This document shows, piece after piece, positions 23,949 through 32,481 of a stretch of DNA of 37,594 nt. Both the position numbers and the translations under genes were made by a program. A model generated the notes under the pieces. That model was not told the DNA's origin. It saw only the letters and a program-made list of their open reading frames with translations, and made no database searches. The stretch comes from Paracoccaceae bacterium. GTDB taxonomy: Bacteria; Pseudomonadota; Alphaproteobacteria; Rhodobacterales; Rhodobacteraceae. Numbering within the stretch: position 1 is the stretch's first letter; each line of letters begins with the position of its first letter. The stretch is taken from NCBI GenBank assembly GCA_020630695.1, contig JAHDIS010000041.1, positions 1 to 37,594 on the forward strand. Reading direction: 5' to 3'.

Positions 23949-24779
23949 CTAGAACCTCTCGCCAAGAAGCCGATAGCACCAGAACGCCTCATCCTCCGCG
24001 ATCCGTTGGTTGAGGTGAACCGGCGAAAATCCGGTTACCCGTTTCAATGCGCGTCCCATATGCGACTGGTCCGCAAAGCCCGCGCTGGCCGCGAGTTCAA
24101 CAGGTGCGGTCGATGGCTCGGTCGCGATCAGGGCATGCAGATCATCAATCTGTGCGAAGAGATTGAGCGTTTGCATGCTGTGGCCGGTCCACCGACGGAC
24201 GCGGCGTTGTGCAGAGCGCAGGCTACGGCCTGTGCCGGATTGTGCGGCCCGGCTCATGAGATAGTACGTCCAGGACTTGATCCGATCAGACCCGTTCCAG
24301 CGCGCAGATCGATCCGCCTGCAATGCAGCCGCCCAGGCGTCTTTCATTTCGTCCCAAAAAAGCGACCAGGCCTGTGCATCGCCGTTGGTTTCAAAATGCG
24401 CCAAGGCAGAGGGCAGGCAATCCGGCGGCGTGCCGTCAAATCCTCCGCCCAAGGTTGCCCATGCATCGGGGTAGAAGGCGATGGTCAAGCCAGCAATCGG
24501 GCCGGGGCTCCAACTCATGTGTGGTGCGCTTTTGGGTTTCGCGTACATACGCGCAGGGCTGACCGGCTGACGTTTGATCTGGTGCAAGGGCATCAGTTCA
24601 TCGGCCACATGAAGCTGGCCCTCCAGCATGATCGACGCGGCAAAAAAAGGTGATGCGGGGAAGTAATTCAGCCGCTCCTCGTCCTGCAGGGCCACGCCGC
24701 GTGTATCGCGATAAATGCCCCCAACGATGCAACTGGCGAGCTGTTTTGGAGGAAAGATGAATTGGCTGATCGAGGACAT
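23949..24779 (-). CDS. AraC family transcriptional regulator
   Basis: A 276-residue regulator with an N-terminal sensing domain (about 1-150) lacking a recognisable cupin pattern, and a C-terminal double helix-turn-helix. The last repeat reads PVELAASAGFADQSHMGRALKRVTGFSPVHL, the AraC signature with A-x-x-x-G-F-x-x-x-S-x-x-x-R. The ATG at 24779 is preferred because upstream in-frame residues look non-coding. It is transcribed away from the cytochrome P450 gene with about 180 bases between starts, and towards the island operon whose promoter lies 216 bases further on. It may regulate the P450. Effector unknown. Confidence 0.85.
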   Translation of the reverse strand: MSSISQFIFPPKQLASCIVGGIYRDTRGVALQDEERLNYFPASPFFAASIMLEGQLHVADELMPLHQIKRQPVSPARMYAKPKSAPHMSWSPGPIAGLTIAFYPDAWATLGGGFDGTPPDCLPSALAHFETNGDAQAWSLFWDEMKDAWAAALQADRSARWNGSDRIKSWTYYLMSRAAQSGTGRSLRSAQRRVRRWTGHSMQTLNLFAQIDDLHALIATEPSTAPVELAASAGFADQSHMGRALKRVTGFSPVHLNQRIAEDEAFWCYRLLGERF

Positions 24780-24955
24780 TGAACAGGCTCTGAAGCACAG
24801 TGACGCAATCGTTCTATAGCCTGTCGCGCGAATGTGCCAGTTACTGAGCAACCAAAGAGGGTTTGCTTATGCTGCATAGAAGTCCGGCAGGAACACAGCC
24901 GCAGCGTATTGAATCTGCTTTGTCTGGGAATGCTTAGTTCAGTCGGTGATTAGCC

Positions 24956-26272
24956 ATGTCTTTTGAAGTTGTGAATGGAAACGCGTTTTACAAAAGTCTC
25001 GGGACCTTCCTCCGGGAGCTGTCACAAGACTACGTCGGCAATCTGGCCGAGATACAGCGTCAGCACGGGGACCTTGTTCACTGGAAAGCGCTCAAGGGCT
25101 TTGTGAACTTCGCTTTCATCAGCGACGCCGCGACGAACCGCGAGCTGTTTGTTCGCAACACCGACGCTTTGGCCAAGTCGCCCTCGCAAATACAGACCTT
25201 TCTATACGCTGCTGGCCCCAGCGTGGCGACGGCCCACGGCGAAGACTGGCGGACCAAGCGCAAAGAAGCCAACAGTCTGTTTTCACGGCAGATCATTGAG
25301 GCGTCCTGGCCCGGACAGGTGTCAGTCACACGCGACTTTGTGCAAAATTGCGGGACAGGGCCCCTGAATGCAATGCAGTTGTCCAGACGCCTTGCTGCTT
25401 TGACATCAAGTCGAGGCATTCTGGGCCGTGCCATTTCATTGGAAGAGGCAGATACACAAATCGCCTTCAGCACCGCCGCCTCGGATCGGTTCAATGCGGA
25501 GTCTGCACATGTCTTTGCACGGCCGCATTGGATGTTGGCGCCTTGGCGAAGAGAGCTAAGACGCCGCAAGCATGAAGTCTTCCCGATTGTGAGAGCAGCG
25601 GTGGAGGATCTGCGCAAATCAAATGCGCCCAATGACGGGCTGATGAACCACTATGTGAACGGGGATTTCATTACATCGAACGATGATGAGATGTTGACGA
25701 TCCTTGTGGGCCTTTTGATGGGCGCGCAGGACAACATCGCGTCAGCGGCCGGGTGGGTTTTGGCCTATCTGGCCCACCATCCGGAATTGCAGGCCCAAAT
25801 TGGCGCAGAGGTTCAAACTGTCGGGGCAGGCGGGGCCGATCTGCACGGTTGCGCGCTTTTGAGATCTGCCGTGATGGAAGTGCTGCGCATGCGCCCACCG
25901 GCACCGGCGAACCAGCCGCGCATTCTGAAGCGACCGGTCGAGATTGCAGGACATACACTTCCCAAAAGGACGTTTGTCCTGAATTCGTTTTTCAACATGC
26001 ATCACAACGCATCTGCCTTTGAGTCCCCAAAGACGTTTGACCCCTCAAGGTTTCTGGACAAGAAACTGGCAAGTTCGGCCAGTTTTGCACCATTCGGTCA
26101 CGGCCCGCGAAACTGCGTGGCGCAAGGCATGGCCGTGCAACAATTGATGGCCATCGTGGTCGGGATATTGCAGGACAGCCGACTGTCGCCCTGTGACAGC
26201 GCGTTCCCGGGAATGGAACAGAATCCGTTTTTGACACCAGCAGCGTTTAAGGTGCAGTTCAGCGCCGCTTAG
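24956..26272 (+). CDS. Cytochrome P450
   Basis: A 438-residue soluble haem monooxygenase. The haem-thiolate segment FAPFGHGPRNCVAQG has Cys387 as ligand, with Ala at the position usually occupied by Gly two residues after it. The K-helix E308-V-L-R311 and the PERF-like FDPSRFLD are present. In the I-helix, LLMGAQDNIAS replaces the consensus [AG]Gx[DE]T, giving the acid-alcohol pair position as D259-N260 rather than Asp/Glu-Thr, which may change oxygen activation. No redox partner (ferredoxin or reductase) is encoded nearby. The stop overlaps the convergent kinase gene by 14 bases. Divergent from an AraC regulator. Substrate unknown. Confidence 0.92.
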   Translation: MSFEVVNGNAFYKSLGTFLRELSQDYVGNLAEIQRQHGDLVHWKALKGFVNFAFISDAATNRELFVRNTDALAKSPSQIQTFLYAAGPSVATAHGEDWRTKRKEANSLFSRQIIEASWPGQVSVTRDFVQNCGTGPLNAMQLSRRLAALTSSRGILGRAISLEEADTQIAFSTAASDRFNAESAHVFARPHWMLAPWRRELRRRKHEVFPIVRAAVEDLRKSNAPNDGLMNHYVNGDFITSNDDEMLTILVGLLMGAQDNIASAAGWVLAYLAHHPELQAQIGAEVQTVGAGGADLHGCALLRSAVMEVLRMRPPAPANQPRILKRPVEIAGHTLPKRTFVLNSFFNMHHNASAFESPKTFDPSRFLDKKLASSASFAPFGHGPRNCVAQGMAVQQLMAIVVGILQDSRLSPCDSAFPGMEQNPFLTPAAFKVQFSAA

Positions 26273-27212
26273 CGCGACGCCACCGCGCGCGAAACTTTTC
26301 CGTATCCGGGGTCTGAGCGAGTTCCATTGCCATATGCATGGCCCCGTCCAAGGCGCTGCCTTTTGGCGGCTGCAAGGTCGCACGCATTGGGGCTGGCAGG
26401 TGTGCGGCATAGGCCGGGCCCAGGCCGCCAGACAGGCAAACCGTCAGGCCTTCAGTCCAGTCCAAGGATTTCAGCCCCTCGGCAATGTATCGGGCTCCGG
26501 CCTGCATCATGGCAACGGCGTTGTGGTCACCGTCTTCGGCGGCCTGCGTAATCTGCGGTGCAAGCGTCGCATAATCTGCGGGTCTTGCCATGGCGCAAAA
26601 AGCGACAATTCCGGTTGGCTGCCCGCCAAAGCGCGTCAGCAGTGCATCGATCAGGGGGCTGGTTTCTTTCAGGCCATCATGCACAAGCAACGCCGTTTCC
26701 AGCGCCTTTCGGCCCAGCCATGCGCCCGACGCCTGATCGGACACTGCGAAACCCCAACCGCCGGCAAAGCGCGTGCCAGTGTTGGTGCGGCAGGCCAGAA
26801 ATGAGCCTGTGCCAATTGCAGCCATCGCGCCCTGAGATTGGCCCAAGGCGCCGCGCAGCATGGTCGGTCGGTCTTCGGTTGCGATGATCCGACCGCAGGG
26901 CAGAGTGGCCGCCAGCCCGTCTGCCTGAGCCTTGGTTTGCAATCCGGCCAATCCCAGAACGATGGCACTGTCTAGGAGTGCGGCTTTGTCCAGATCGGCC
27001 TCGTTCAGCACATCGTCCAGTGTTTCGCGAATGTTCAGCGCGCTTTGTTCGGGATTGGTCGTCAGGTTGGCCGGGCCGCCCCGGGCCTCTGCCAAGACCT
27101 GTAGATTTGCCATATCGGCCAGACGGATACGGCATCCGCTGCCCCCGCCGTCCACCGCAATGGCAAAGGCAAGTGGGCCAGTACGGTTTGTCGTTGTGGT
27201 GCCCAAAATCAT
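26259..27212 (-). CDS. BadF/BadG/BcrA/BcrD-family ATPase, probable glucosamine/N-acetylglucosamine kinase
   Basis: A 317-residue protein of the ASKHA superfamily. The phosphate-1 loop AFAIAVDGGGSGCRIRLAD (about 15-33), the phosphate-2 region AMAAIGTGSFLACR near 130 and the adenosine-binding VCLSGGLGPAYAAHLP near 265 are in the expected order. This arrangement and length match bacterial N-acetylglucosamine kinases that phosphorylate amino sugars from cell-wall recycling. No transporter or sugar operon is adjacent. It is convergent with the P450 gene and divergent from the OmpA/BON gene. Substrate is inferred from family only. Confidence 0.82.
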   Translation of the reverse strand: MILGTTTTNRTGPLAFAIAVDGGGSGCRIRLADMANLQVLAEARGGPANLTTNPEQSALNIRETLDDVLNEADLDKAALLDSAIVLGLAGLQTKAQADGLAATLPCGRIIATEDRPTMLRGALGQSQGAMAAIGTGSFLACRTNTGTRFAGGWGFAVSDQASGAWLGRKALETALLVHDGLKETSPLIDALLTRFGGQPTGIVAFCAMARPADYATLAPQITQAAEDGDHNAVAMMQAGARYIAEGLKSLDWTEGLTVCLSGGLGPAYAAHLPAPMRATLQPPKGSALDGAMHMAMELAQTPDTEKFRARWRRAKRR

Positions 27213-27406
27213 GCTCTTGCCTTAACGCGACTGCGGCCTTCGCAAAAGACACTTTTTCAAAGTGCTGCCGCAATCAGAATTGTGGATAAGGTGCATAACG
27301 TAAGGAATTTCCCCGTTGCGGTTCCCGTCTCAATTGGACCATCTTCGCGCATCGAATGCAGTGCGTGAGGGTTTTGGCCCTGCGCGAACCTTGCGGGGGG
27401 TACACA

Positions 27407-30400
27407 ATGAGGAAGGTAATCGGTGGTGTCGCACTGATCGCGGGCGTCGGCGGGCTGAGCTATTGGGGCTCGCAGGATCAAGCGGAAACCATGCAGTCAC
27501 TTGTGACGCAGCGTGCAGCTGAAGCCGTGTCCGGATCCGTTCATCGCGCAGAAGCCAGCGTTGTCGGGCGGGATATCACCTTGACCGGTCTGGCCGATAC
27601 CGAGGCCGAGCGGGATGCGATGCTGGCCGCGCTTGATGAGGTCGAGGGCCGCAGGATTGTCCGCGATGAGACTGAGATCCTTCCGGCTTTGTCGCCCTTT
27701 GTAACCGAGGGCGCGTTGACGCCGGATGGAGAGCGTCTTTTGAAGGGCGCTGTTCCAACCGAAGCGGCACGTGCTGCGCTGGGTGACCGGGCGGGTGATC
27801 TGGAACTGGCCTCGGGTGCGCCTGCGGGCTGGTCCGCGATGGCCGAAAGCGCCGAGGCGGCGCTTGATCAACTGGCGCGCGGAAAGTGGAGACTGGTCGA
27901 CGGTGTGTTGACGCTCAGCGGTGTTGCGCGCAGCGAAGATGACAAAACCGCCGCTGTTGATCTGCTGACCGACTTGCCTGGCGAGGCCAGCGCCGAAATT
28001 GATGTCATTCCCCTGATTGAGCCGTTCAATACGACAGGTATTCTCGATAGCACCGGGCAATTGTCGCTGGCTGGTTTTGTACCCGGCCCGGAACAGCGCG
28101 AAGTTCTGGGTGCCGCGGCGTCTGATCTCAGCCGGGCCGATGGGGCTCCTGACGATTGGCTAACCCTCGTCAGTGCCGGTCAGCAATCCCTTTCGTTTCT
28201 GGCTGAAGGTGAATTCGCCTTGTCTAACCGTGATTTGAGGGTGACAGGCAAGGCGCGCAGCGCCGAAGATCGCGATATGGCTCTGGCGGTTCTGGATGCG
28301 CTAGAAAACGAAACAGGTGCAAAGGCTGCCAGCGATATAATTGTCGTGCCGCTAATCGACAATTTCCTGACAGAGGGCAGCAAGCCGTCTGGCGGTGCTG
28401 TCAGCTATTCCGGCTACGTGCCGTCTGACTACGCACGCAGCCTTCTGGGCGATGGGGCCGGTGCGCTGGTTCTGGCGGATGGCGCGGATCCGGAATGGGA
28501 AGCGCTGGCACCGGCTGGTGCGGCGGCGCTTTCTGCATTGGACAGCGGAAGCTGGACACTGGAGGGCGCACGTCTGAGCGTAACAGGGATTGCGCGCACC
28601 AAAGAAGCGCAGGATTTCGCATTGGCGGCGGTCGAAGGGCTCGCCGATCCTGATGATGTTTCGGTGGAGCTGGTGCCGTTGATGGCCCCCTTCACCACAT
28701 CAGGCGACAAGGTACTGGATGGTGACGTGGCATTGTCGGGTTTCGCGCCGCGTCCTTTGGCGGATGATCTGGGTCTGACGCGGGCAGATGGAGCGCCGGA
28801 GAACTGGCAGCGTTTGACCGAAGGTGCCCTTGGCGCACTCGAAAACCTTGCCGAAGGCAATTTTGCCCTGTCCGATCGCGATCTGATGGTCGCAGGCAAG
28901 GCGCGCGATGCAGAGAGCCGCGACGCGGCTTTGGCGGCATTGAACGACATCGGTTCGGTCAACCTGATGACCGAGATCACGGTGATCCCGCTGATCAGCC
29001 CTTTTGTCACCGAAGCGGTCAAGGCACCGGGAGGCACGCCCCAACTGTCCGGCTTTGCCCCGGCGACCTATGGGATTGAGCTTTTTGGTGATGCAGGTGC
29101 CACGTTGGAACTGGCGGACGGAGCGCCGGGAAACTGGGAAGCGCTGGCTGAGGCAGGCAATGCTGCTCTGGCGCCCTTGCATCAGGGCCAATGGCTGCTT
29201 GAAGACGATGCGCTTGTGTTGACGGGCGTCGCCCGGAGCCAGGCAGATCGCGACGCTGCATTGGCCGAATTGGCGGAAACGCCAAATGCCACTGCGGATA
29301 TCACCGTCATTCCCGAAGTGTCCCCCTATGTGACGGCTGGCACCTTTGCCGCCGATGGGGAAGAGTCTTTGACCGGGCATGCGCCGGATGCCCAAGCTTT
29401 GCAGGAACTGGGTGCCGCAGGCACTGCTGTTGCGCTGGGGGTTGGGGCCCCGGAAGACTGGGGAACGGCCGTTGCTGCCGCCCGCAAAGCCATGCAGCCG
29501 CTGGATCGGGGCAGTTGGGAGCTTTCGGACCGGCAGCTTGTGTTGCGCGGTGTCGCACGGACTGAAGACGCGGCTGATCAGTCATCGGCAGCCGTGGCAG
29601 ATTTGAACGGATTTGCGATCCGCAATGAAATCGAGACGATCGCCCTGATCGAACCCTTTGTGACCGGCGCCCGCCGTGAAGAAGGTGGTGCGTATGCCTA
29701 TACAGGCTTTGCACCGGTTGGCGCAGACCTGAGCAATTGGGGCGATGCAGCCGTTGATTTGCCAACCGCTGAGGGCGCGCCAGAGGACTGGAACGCGCTG
29801 ACGCAGGCCGGAAGCGATGCACTTGCAGCCTTGGCCTCGGGAGGCTGGTCCGTTGAAGGGTCGTCTTTGCGTGTTACAGGTATCGCCCGGTCTCAGGACC
29901 AACTGGATGCCGCCAATGCCGCAATTGCCGGGTTGGGGGACGCAGCGACTTTGGATGCAGCACTTGAGCCGCCGCGCTTTGCGGTAACCATCGGTGCCGG
30001 CGAAGGTGGCAAGGTTGATGGTTTGCTTCCGGGCGGACTGGGCAAGGCAGATCTGGCCGGGGCCATCGGACTGGCGGACTTGGCCGGTGATGCCAATGCG
30101 ACAGAATTTGGCGATGCGCAGGCTGCTTTGGATGCCGTGGGTGCATTGAAGCCATGGTTGGGGCAGCTCGAAAGCGCCAAAATCGACGTTGTCGAAGGCG
30201 TTGCCGCAATCGAGGCGCAGGTTGTGCCCGGTGCCGATCCTGATTTTGTCAAAGCAGGGCTGCTCGAAGCCTATCCCGGCGCCGCACTGTCGGTCGGAAC
30301 GGCTCAGAAGCCTGCAGACGGGACTTTGCGCCGCAATGCGCTGACCGGAGCAGAAGAACGCGCGGTTGCCGGGTTCTGGTTGCCCGTGGTGGACTTTTCA

Positions 30401-30805
30401 CCAACGATCGACAGCTGCCCTGTGCAGTCGGACAAGGCCTTGGCGCAGTCACAGATCCAGTTTGTGACCGGATCGGCCAACCTGAGCCCGCGTTCCCTGG
30501 CCGCGATCAATAGAATGGCTTCGGTCATTCGCCCGTGCATCTTGCAAGGTGGATTGGTTGCTGAGCTGGGCGGTCACACCGACTCGCAAGGCGCTGAAGA
30601 GGCCAACTACGCACTGAGCCTTGCGCGGGCCGAAGCCGTGCGCGCGGCGCTGGTGTCGCGTGGTGTGCCCGTGCGGTCCATCAGTGCAGTGGGCTATGGC
30701 GAAACACAGCCTATTGCAGACAACGAAACAGAAGAGGGCCGTGCGATGAACCGCCGGACCACCATTACGTGGGCCGCTGGCCCCGAAGTCGCACCGGAGG
30801 AGTAA
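27407..30805 (+). CDS. Large OmpA-family protein with tandem BON-like repeats
   Basis: A 1132-residue envelope protein. The start at 27407 follows GCGGGGGG at good spacing and yields an N-terminal hydrophobic anchor/signal (MRKVIGGVALIAGVGGLSYW). Seven to eight repeats of about 115 residues follow, each with a BON-like alpha/beta unit, an [IL]PL-[IL]-x-PF-x-T-x-G strand and a LADGAP-x-x-W segment. The C-terminus (about 1000-1110) is an OmpA peptidoglycan-binding domain with QIQFVTGSANLSPRSLAAIN, GGHTDSQG and MNRRTTI carrying the diaminopimelate-contacting Asp and Arg. It would tether the envelope to peptidoglycan. The next gene starts 4 bases after its stop. Confidence 0.9.
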   Translation: MRKVIGGVALIAGVGGLSYWGSQDQAETMQSLVTQRAAEAVSGSVHRAEASVVGRDITLTGLADTEAERDAMLAALDEVEGRRIVRDETEILPALSPFVTEGALTPDGERLLKGAVPTEAARAALGDRAGDLELASGAPAGWSAMAESAEAALDQLARGKWRLVDGVLTLSGVARSEDDKTAAVDLLTDLPGEASAEIDVIPLIEPFNTTGILDSTGQLSLAGFVPGPEQREVLGAAASDLSRADGAPDDWLTLVSAGQQSLSFLAEGEFALSNRDLRVTGKARSAEDRDMALAVLDALENETGAKAASDIIVVPLIDNFLTEGSKPSGGAVSYSGYVPSDYARSLLGDGAGALVLADGADPEWEALAPAGAAALSALDSGSWTLEGARLSVTGIARTKEAQDFALAAVEGLADPDDVSVELVPLMAPFTTSGDKVLDGDVALSGFAPRPLADDLGLTRADGAPENWQRLTEGALGALENLAEGNFALSDRDLMVAGKARDAESRDAALAALNDIGSVNLMTEITVIPLISPFVTEAVKAPGGTPQLSGFAPATYGIELFGDAGATLELADGAPGNWEALAEAGNAALAPLHQGQWLLEDDALVLTGVARSQADRDAALAELAETPNATADITVIPEVSPYVTAGTFAADGEESLTGHAPDAQALQELGAAGTAVALGVGAPEDWGTAVAAARKAMQPLDRGSWELSDRQLVLRGVARTEDAADQSSAAVADLNGFAIRNEIETIALIEPFVTGARREEGGAYAYTGFAPVGADLSNWGDAAVDLPTAEGAPEDWNALTQAGSDALAALASGGWSVEGSSLRVTGIARSQDQLDAANAAIAGLGDAATLDAALEPPRFAVTIGAGEGGKVDGLLPGGLGKADLAGAIGLADLAGDANATEFGDAQAALDAVGALKPWLGQLESAKIDVVEGVAAIEAQVVPGADPDFVKAGLLEAYPGAALSVGTAQKPADGTLRRNALTGAEERAVAGFWLPVVDFSPTIDSCPVQSDKALAQSQIQFVTGSANLSPRSLAAINRMASVIRPCILQGGLVAELGGHTDSQGAEEANYALSLARAEAVRAALVSRGVPVRSISAVGYGETQPIADNETEEGRAMNRRTTITWAAGPEVAPEE
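27480..29990 (+). repeat. Tandem in-gene repeats encoding BON-like units of about 115 residues
   Basis: Within the OmpA-family gene the pattern recurs roughly every 330-350 bases. Anchors are the strands LPALSPFVTEG, IPLIEPFNTTG, VPLIDNFLTEG, VPLMAPFTTSG, IPLISPFVTEA, IPEVSPYVTAG and IALIEPFVTGA. Each is followed by an ADGAP/AEGAP-x-x-W segment and an LTGVARS-like strand. The copies are well diverged, so this is an old protein-level expansion rather than a recent DNA duplication. A further, more degenerate unit precedes the OmpA domain. Confidence 0.8.
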
Positions 30806-30809
30806 GCAG

Positions 30810-31583
30810 ATGTTCCGTGATTGGGGATTTTTGATCAGTGAAATGGTAGGCCTGATTGTGCTTGCCGCACTGTTGGGACTTTTGGCCGGTTGGCTGATCT
30901 TTGGGGGACGCAAGACCACCACAGTGACGTCCAGCGGGGATACAGGCGAGGCTGCCAAGCTGAAGGCGGATCTGGAGGCTTGTAGCAAGGCTCGCGCTGA
31001 TCAGGACAAGCGTATTGCTGCGCTTCGCGAGGATCTGGATACAGCGCGCGATGAACGCGACGCTGCTCGCAAGGAACTGGCGGATGCACAGCGCGATGCG
31101 GAACGAGAAGCCGCGAAGGCCGAAGCCGAGGCCGCCGATGCGCGCCGCCGTGCGGCGGCCGAAGCAGCCCGTGCCGCGCTGACCGCGTCTGACGCGGCGG
31201 ACGCCGCCAAAGATGACAATGATCAGGATCCTGCCGGTGGTGACTTCCACGAACAGGATTACGACAAGGATGGCGTCGTCGAAGGCAAGGACGAAGGCAT
31301 CAAGCCCGAAGCTCTGACCGAGGCGCGGGGCGGCCAACCTGACGATCTGAAACAGATCAAAGGCATCGGCGTGAAGCTTGAAAAGCTGTGCCACAAGCTG
31401 GGCTTTTTCCACTTCGATCAGTTGGCCAACTGGACCGATCAGGAGGTGGCGTGGGTCGACGCAAATCTCGAAGGCTTCAAGGGGCGGGTCAGCCGCGACA
31501 AGTGGGTGGAACAGGCGCGCTTGCTGGCCGATGGCGGGGAGACCGAGTTTTCCAAGCGGGCCAAGGATGGCAAAGTCTATTAA
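30810..31583 (+). CDS. Membrane-anchored coiled-coil protein with C-terminal helix-hairpin-helix-like domain
   Basis: A 257-residue protein. One N-terminal transmembrane helix (about residues 8-30, VGLIVLAALLGLLAGWLIF) is followed by a long charged Ala/Glu/Arg/Asp-rich coiled coil (about 45-132). A flexible acidic linker leads to a C-terminal domain (about 168-255) reading DDLKQIKGIGVKLEKLCHKLGFFHFDQLANW, an HhH-type motif of the kind also found appended to NuoE-like proteins in alphaproteobacteria. GGAG at the end of the preceding gene serves as ribosome-binding site, so the two genes form an operon. An envelope or chromosome-linked scaffold role is possible; function not known. Confidence 0.8.
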   Translation: MFRDWGFLISEMVGLIVLAALLGLLAGWLIFGGRKTTTVTSSGDTGEAAKLKADLEACSKARADQDKRIAALREDLDTARDERDAARKELADAQRDAEREAAKAEAEAADARRRAAAEAARAALTASDAADAAKDDNDQDPAGGDFHEQDYDKDGVVEGKDEGIKPEALTEARGGQPDDLKQIKGIGVKLEKLCHKLGFFHFDQLANWTDQEVAWVDANLEGFKGRVSRDKWVEQARLLADGGETEFSKRAKDGKVY

Positions 31584-31610
31584 GCTCAAGCCTGGCAACA
31601 CGAATTCGAA

Positions 31611-31639
31611 AGGGCGCCTAAAGTGGCGCCCTTTTTTTT
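31611..31639 (+). terminator. Rho-independent terminator after the OmpA operon
   Basis: AGGGCGCC (31611-31618), loop TAAAGT, and GGCGCCCT (31625-31632) form an eight-pair GC-rich hairpin followed by eight T residues. It lies 27 bases after the stop of the HhH membrane protein gene. Confidence 0.93.
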
Positions 31640-31891
31640 GTCTGCACAACGACCGGCGGTGTGGCCAAGACTGATTCCTGCACAGGTTGCCGCGTCGGCA
31701 ATGGTGTCGATTTTCCTGCTGGGGCCGCCCAACCCTGTTCAGATCCGCCTGAACTTGTGACGCTAGGCAATTCTGTTCATTCGGGAAATCAAGACTGGCG
31801 CGCGCCGCGCCAAGAAAAAAGGCAATTGCCTTGCGCCTCTGCTCGTTTGCTGTCTAATCTCGGGTACGGGAAACTCTCCCGGGGGGACAAA
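31640..31891. promoter_or_regulatory. Leader of XRE-cupin gene with 14-base palindrome and promoter-like boxes
   Basis: Together with the terminator this makes a stretch of about 308 bases without a gene. It holds the perfect palindrome AAGGCAATTGCCTT at 31819-31832. TTGCGC (31831-31836) and TCTAAT (31853-31858), 16 bases apart, are possible -35 and -10 boxes, and CGGGGGGAC just before 31892 is the ribosome-binding site. The palindrome overlaps the edge of the -35, a position suited to autorepression by the HTH protein encoded next. Nothing else was recognised in this stretch. Confidence 0.4.
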
Positions 31892-32449
31892 ATGACTGCG
31901 ACGCTGAACCAGCGTCTGGCCGACTGCCTATCGGCCTTGCGCGCGCAGAGAGGTTGGACACTGGACCAGCTGGCCGGGGTCAGCGGCGTCAGCCGTGCGG
32001 CACTGTCGCGTCTGGAAAACGCCGAAGTCAGCCCGTCAGCAGATGTTTTGTGGAAGCTTGCCGGCGCGCATGAAATGACGCTGTCGCGGCTGATGTCACT
32101 GGCCGAAGATGGCTTTACCCCCCACGTTCGCCGAGACGATCAACCTACCTGGCGAGACGAAAACAGCGGCTTTACCCGCCGGGTTGTTTCGCCGGGATCA
32201 GGATCGCTGGGCGTCGAAATCGTCGAGTGCAAACTGCCGCCGGGAACGGAACTGGGCTATGACGCGCCCCCGGCCGCCGGACAAGAGCACCATCTGGTCA
32301 TGATCTCGGGGTACATGAAGGTGCTCAACGACGAAGGATCGTATGATCTGGGGCCCGGCGACAGTCTGCGCTACAAACTCTATGGGCCGTCCCATTTTGT
32401 CACTGCCAAAGGGCAGGGCGCTCGGTATCTGATGTGCCTTGTCGGCTGA
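31892..32449 (+). CDS. XRE family transcriptional regulator with C-terminal cupin domain
   Basis: A 185-residue regulator. The N-terminal HTH (about 6-62) contains LADCLSALRAQRGWTLDQLA and GVSRAALSRLENAEVSPSAD. The C-terminal cupin (about 105-183) includes EHHLVMISGYMKVLNDE and YDLGPGDSLRYKLYGPSHF. The start at 31892 is set by CGGGGGGAC upstream and by the beginning of the HTH; longer in-frame extensions have no coding character. Such regulators bind a small metabolite in the cupin and often repress adjacent metabolic genes. It is convergent with the serine deaminase gene, 32 bases away. Target and effector unknown. Confidence 0.9.
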   Translation: MTATLNQRLADCLSALRAQRGWTLDQLAGVSGVSRAALSRLENAEVSPSADVLWKLAGAHEMTLSRLMSLAEDGFTPHVRRDDQPTWRDENSGFTRRVVSPGSGSLGVEIVECKLPPGTELGYDAPPAAGQEHHLVMISGYMKVLNDEGSYDLGPGDSLRYKLYGPSHFVTAKGQGARYLMCLVG

Positions 32450-32481
32450 CACCCCGATGAGCGCCATTCCGGCGCCAAACT

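Noticed and set aside
26259-26272. 14-base overlap of the P450 and kinase 3' ends as a special antisense device
   Set aside because: Short tail-to-tail overlaps are common and no structure or conserved signal is visible.
32450-32481. GCGCC-ATTCC-GGCGC hairpin between the XRE-cupin and sdaA genes as a terminator
   Set aside because: The stem is only five pairs and no T-run follows on either strand.
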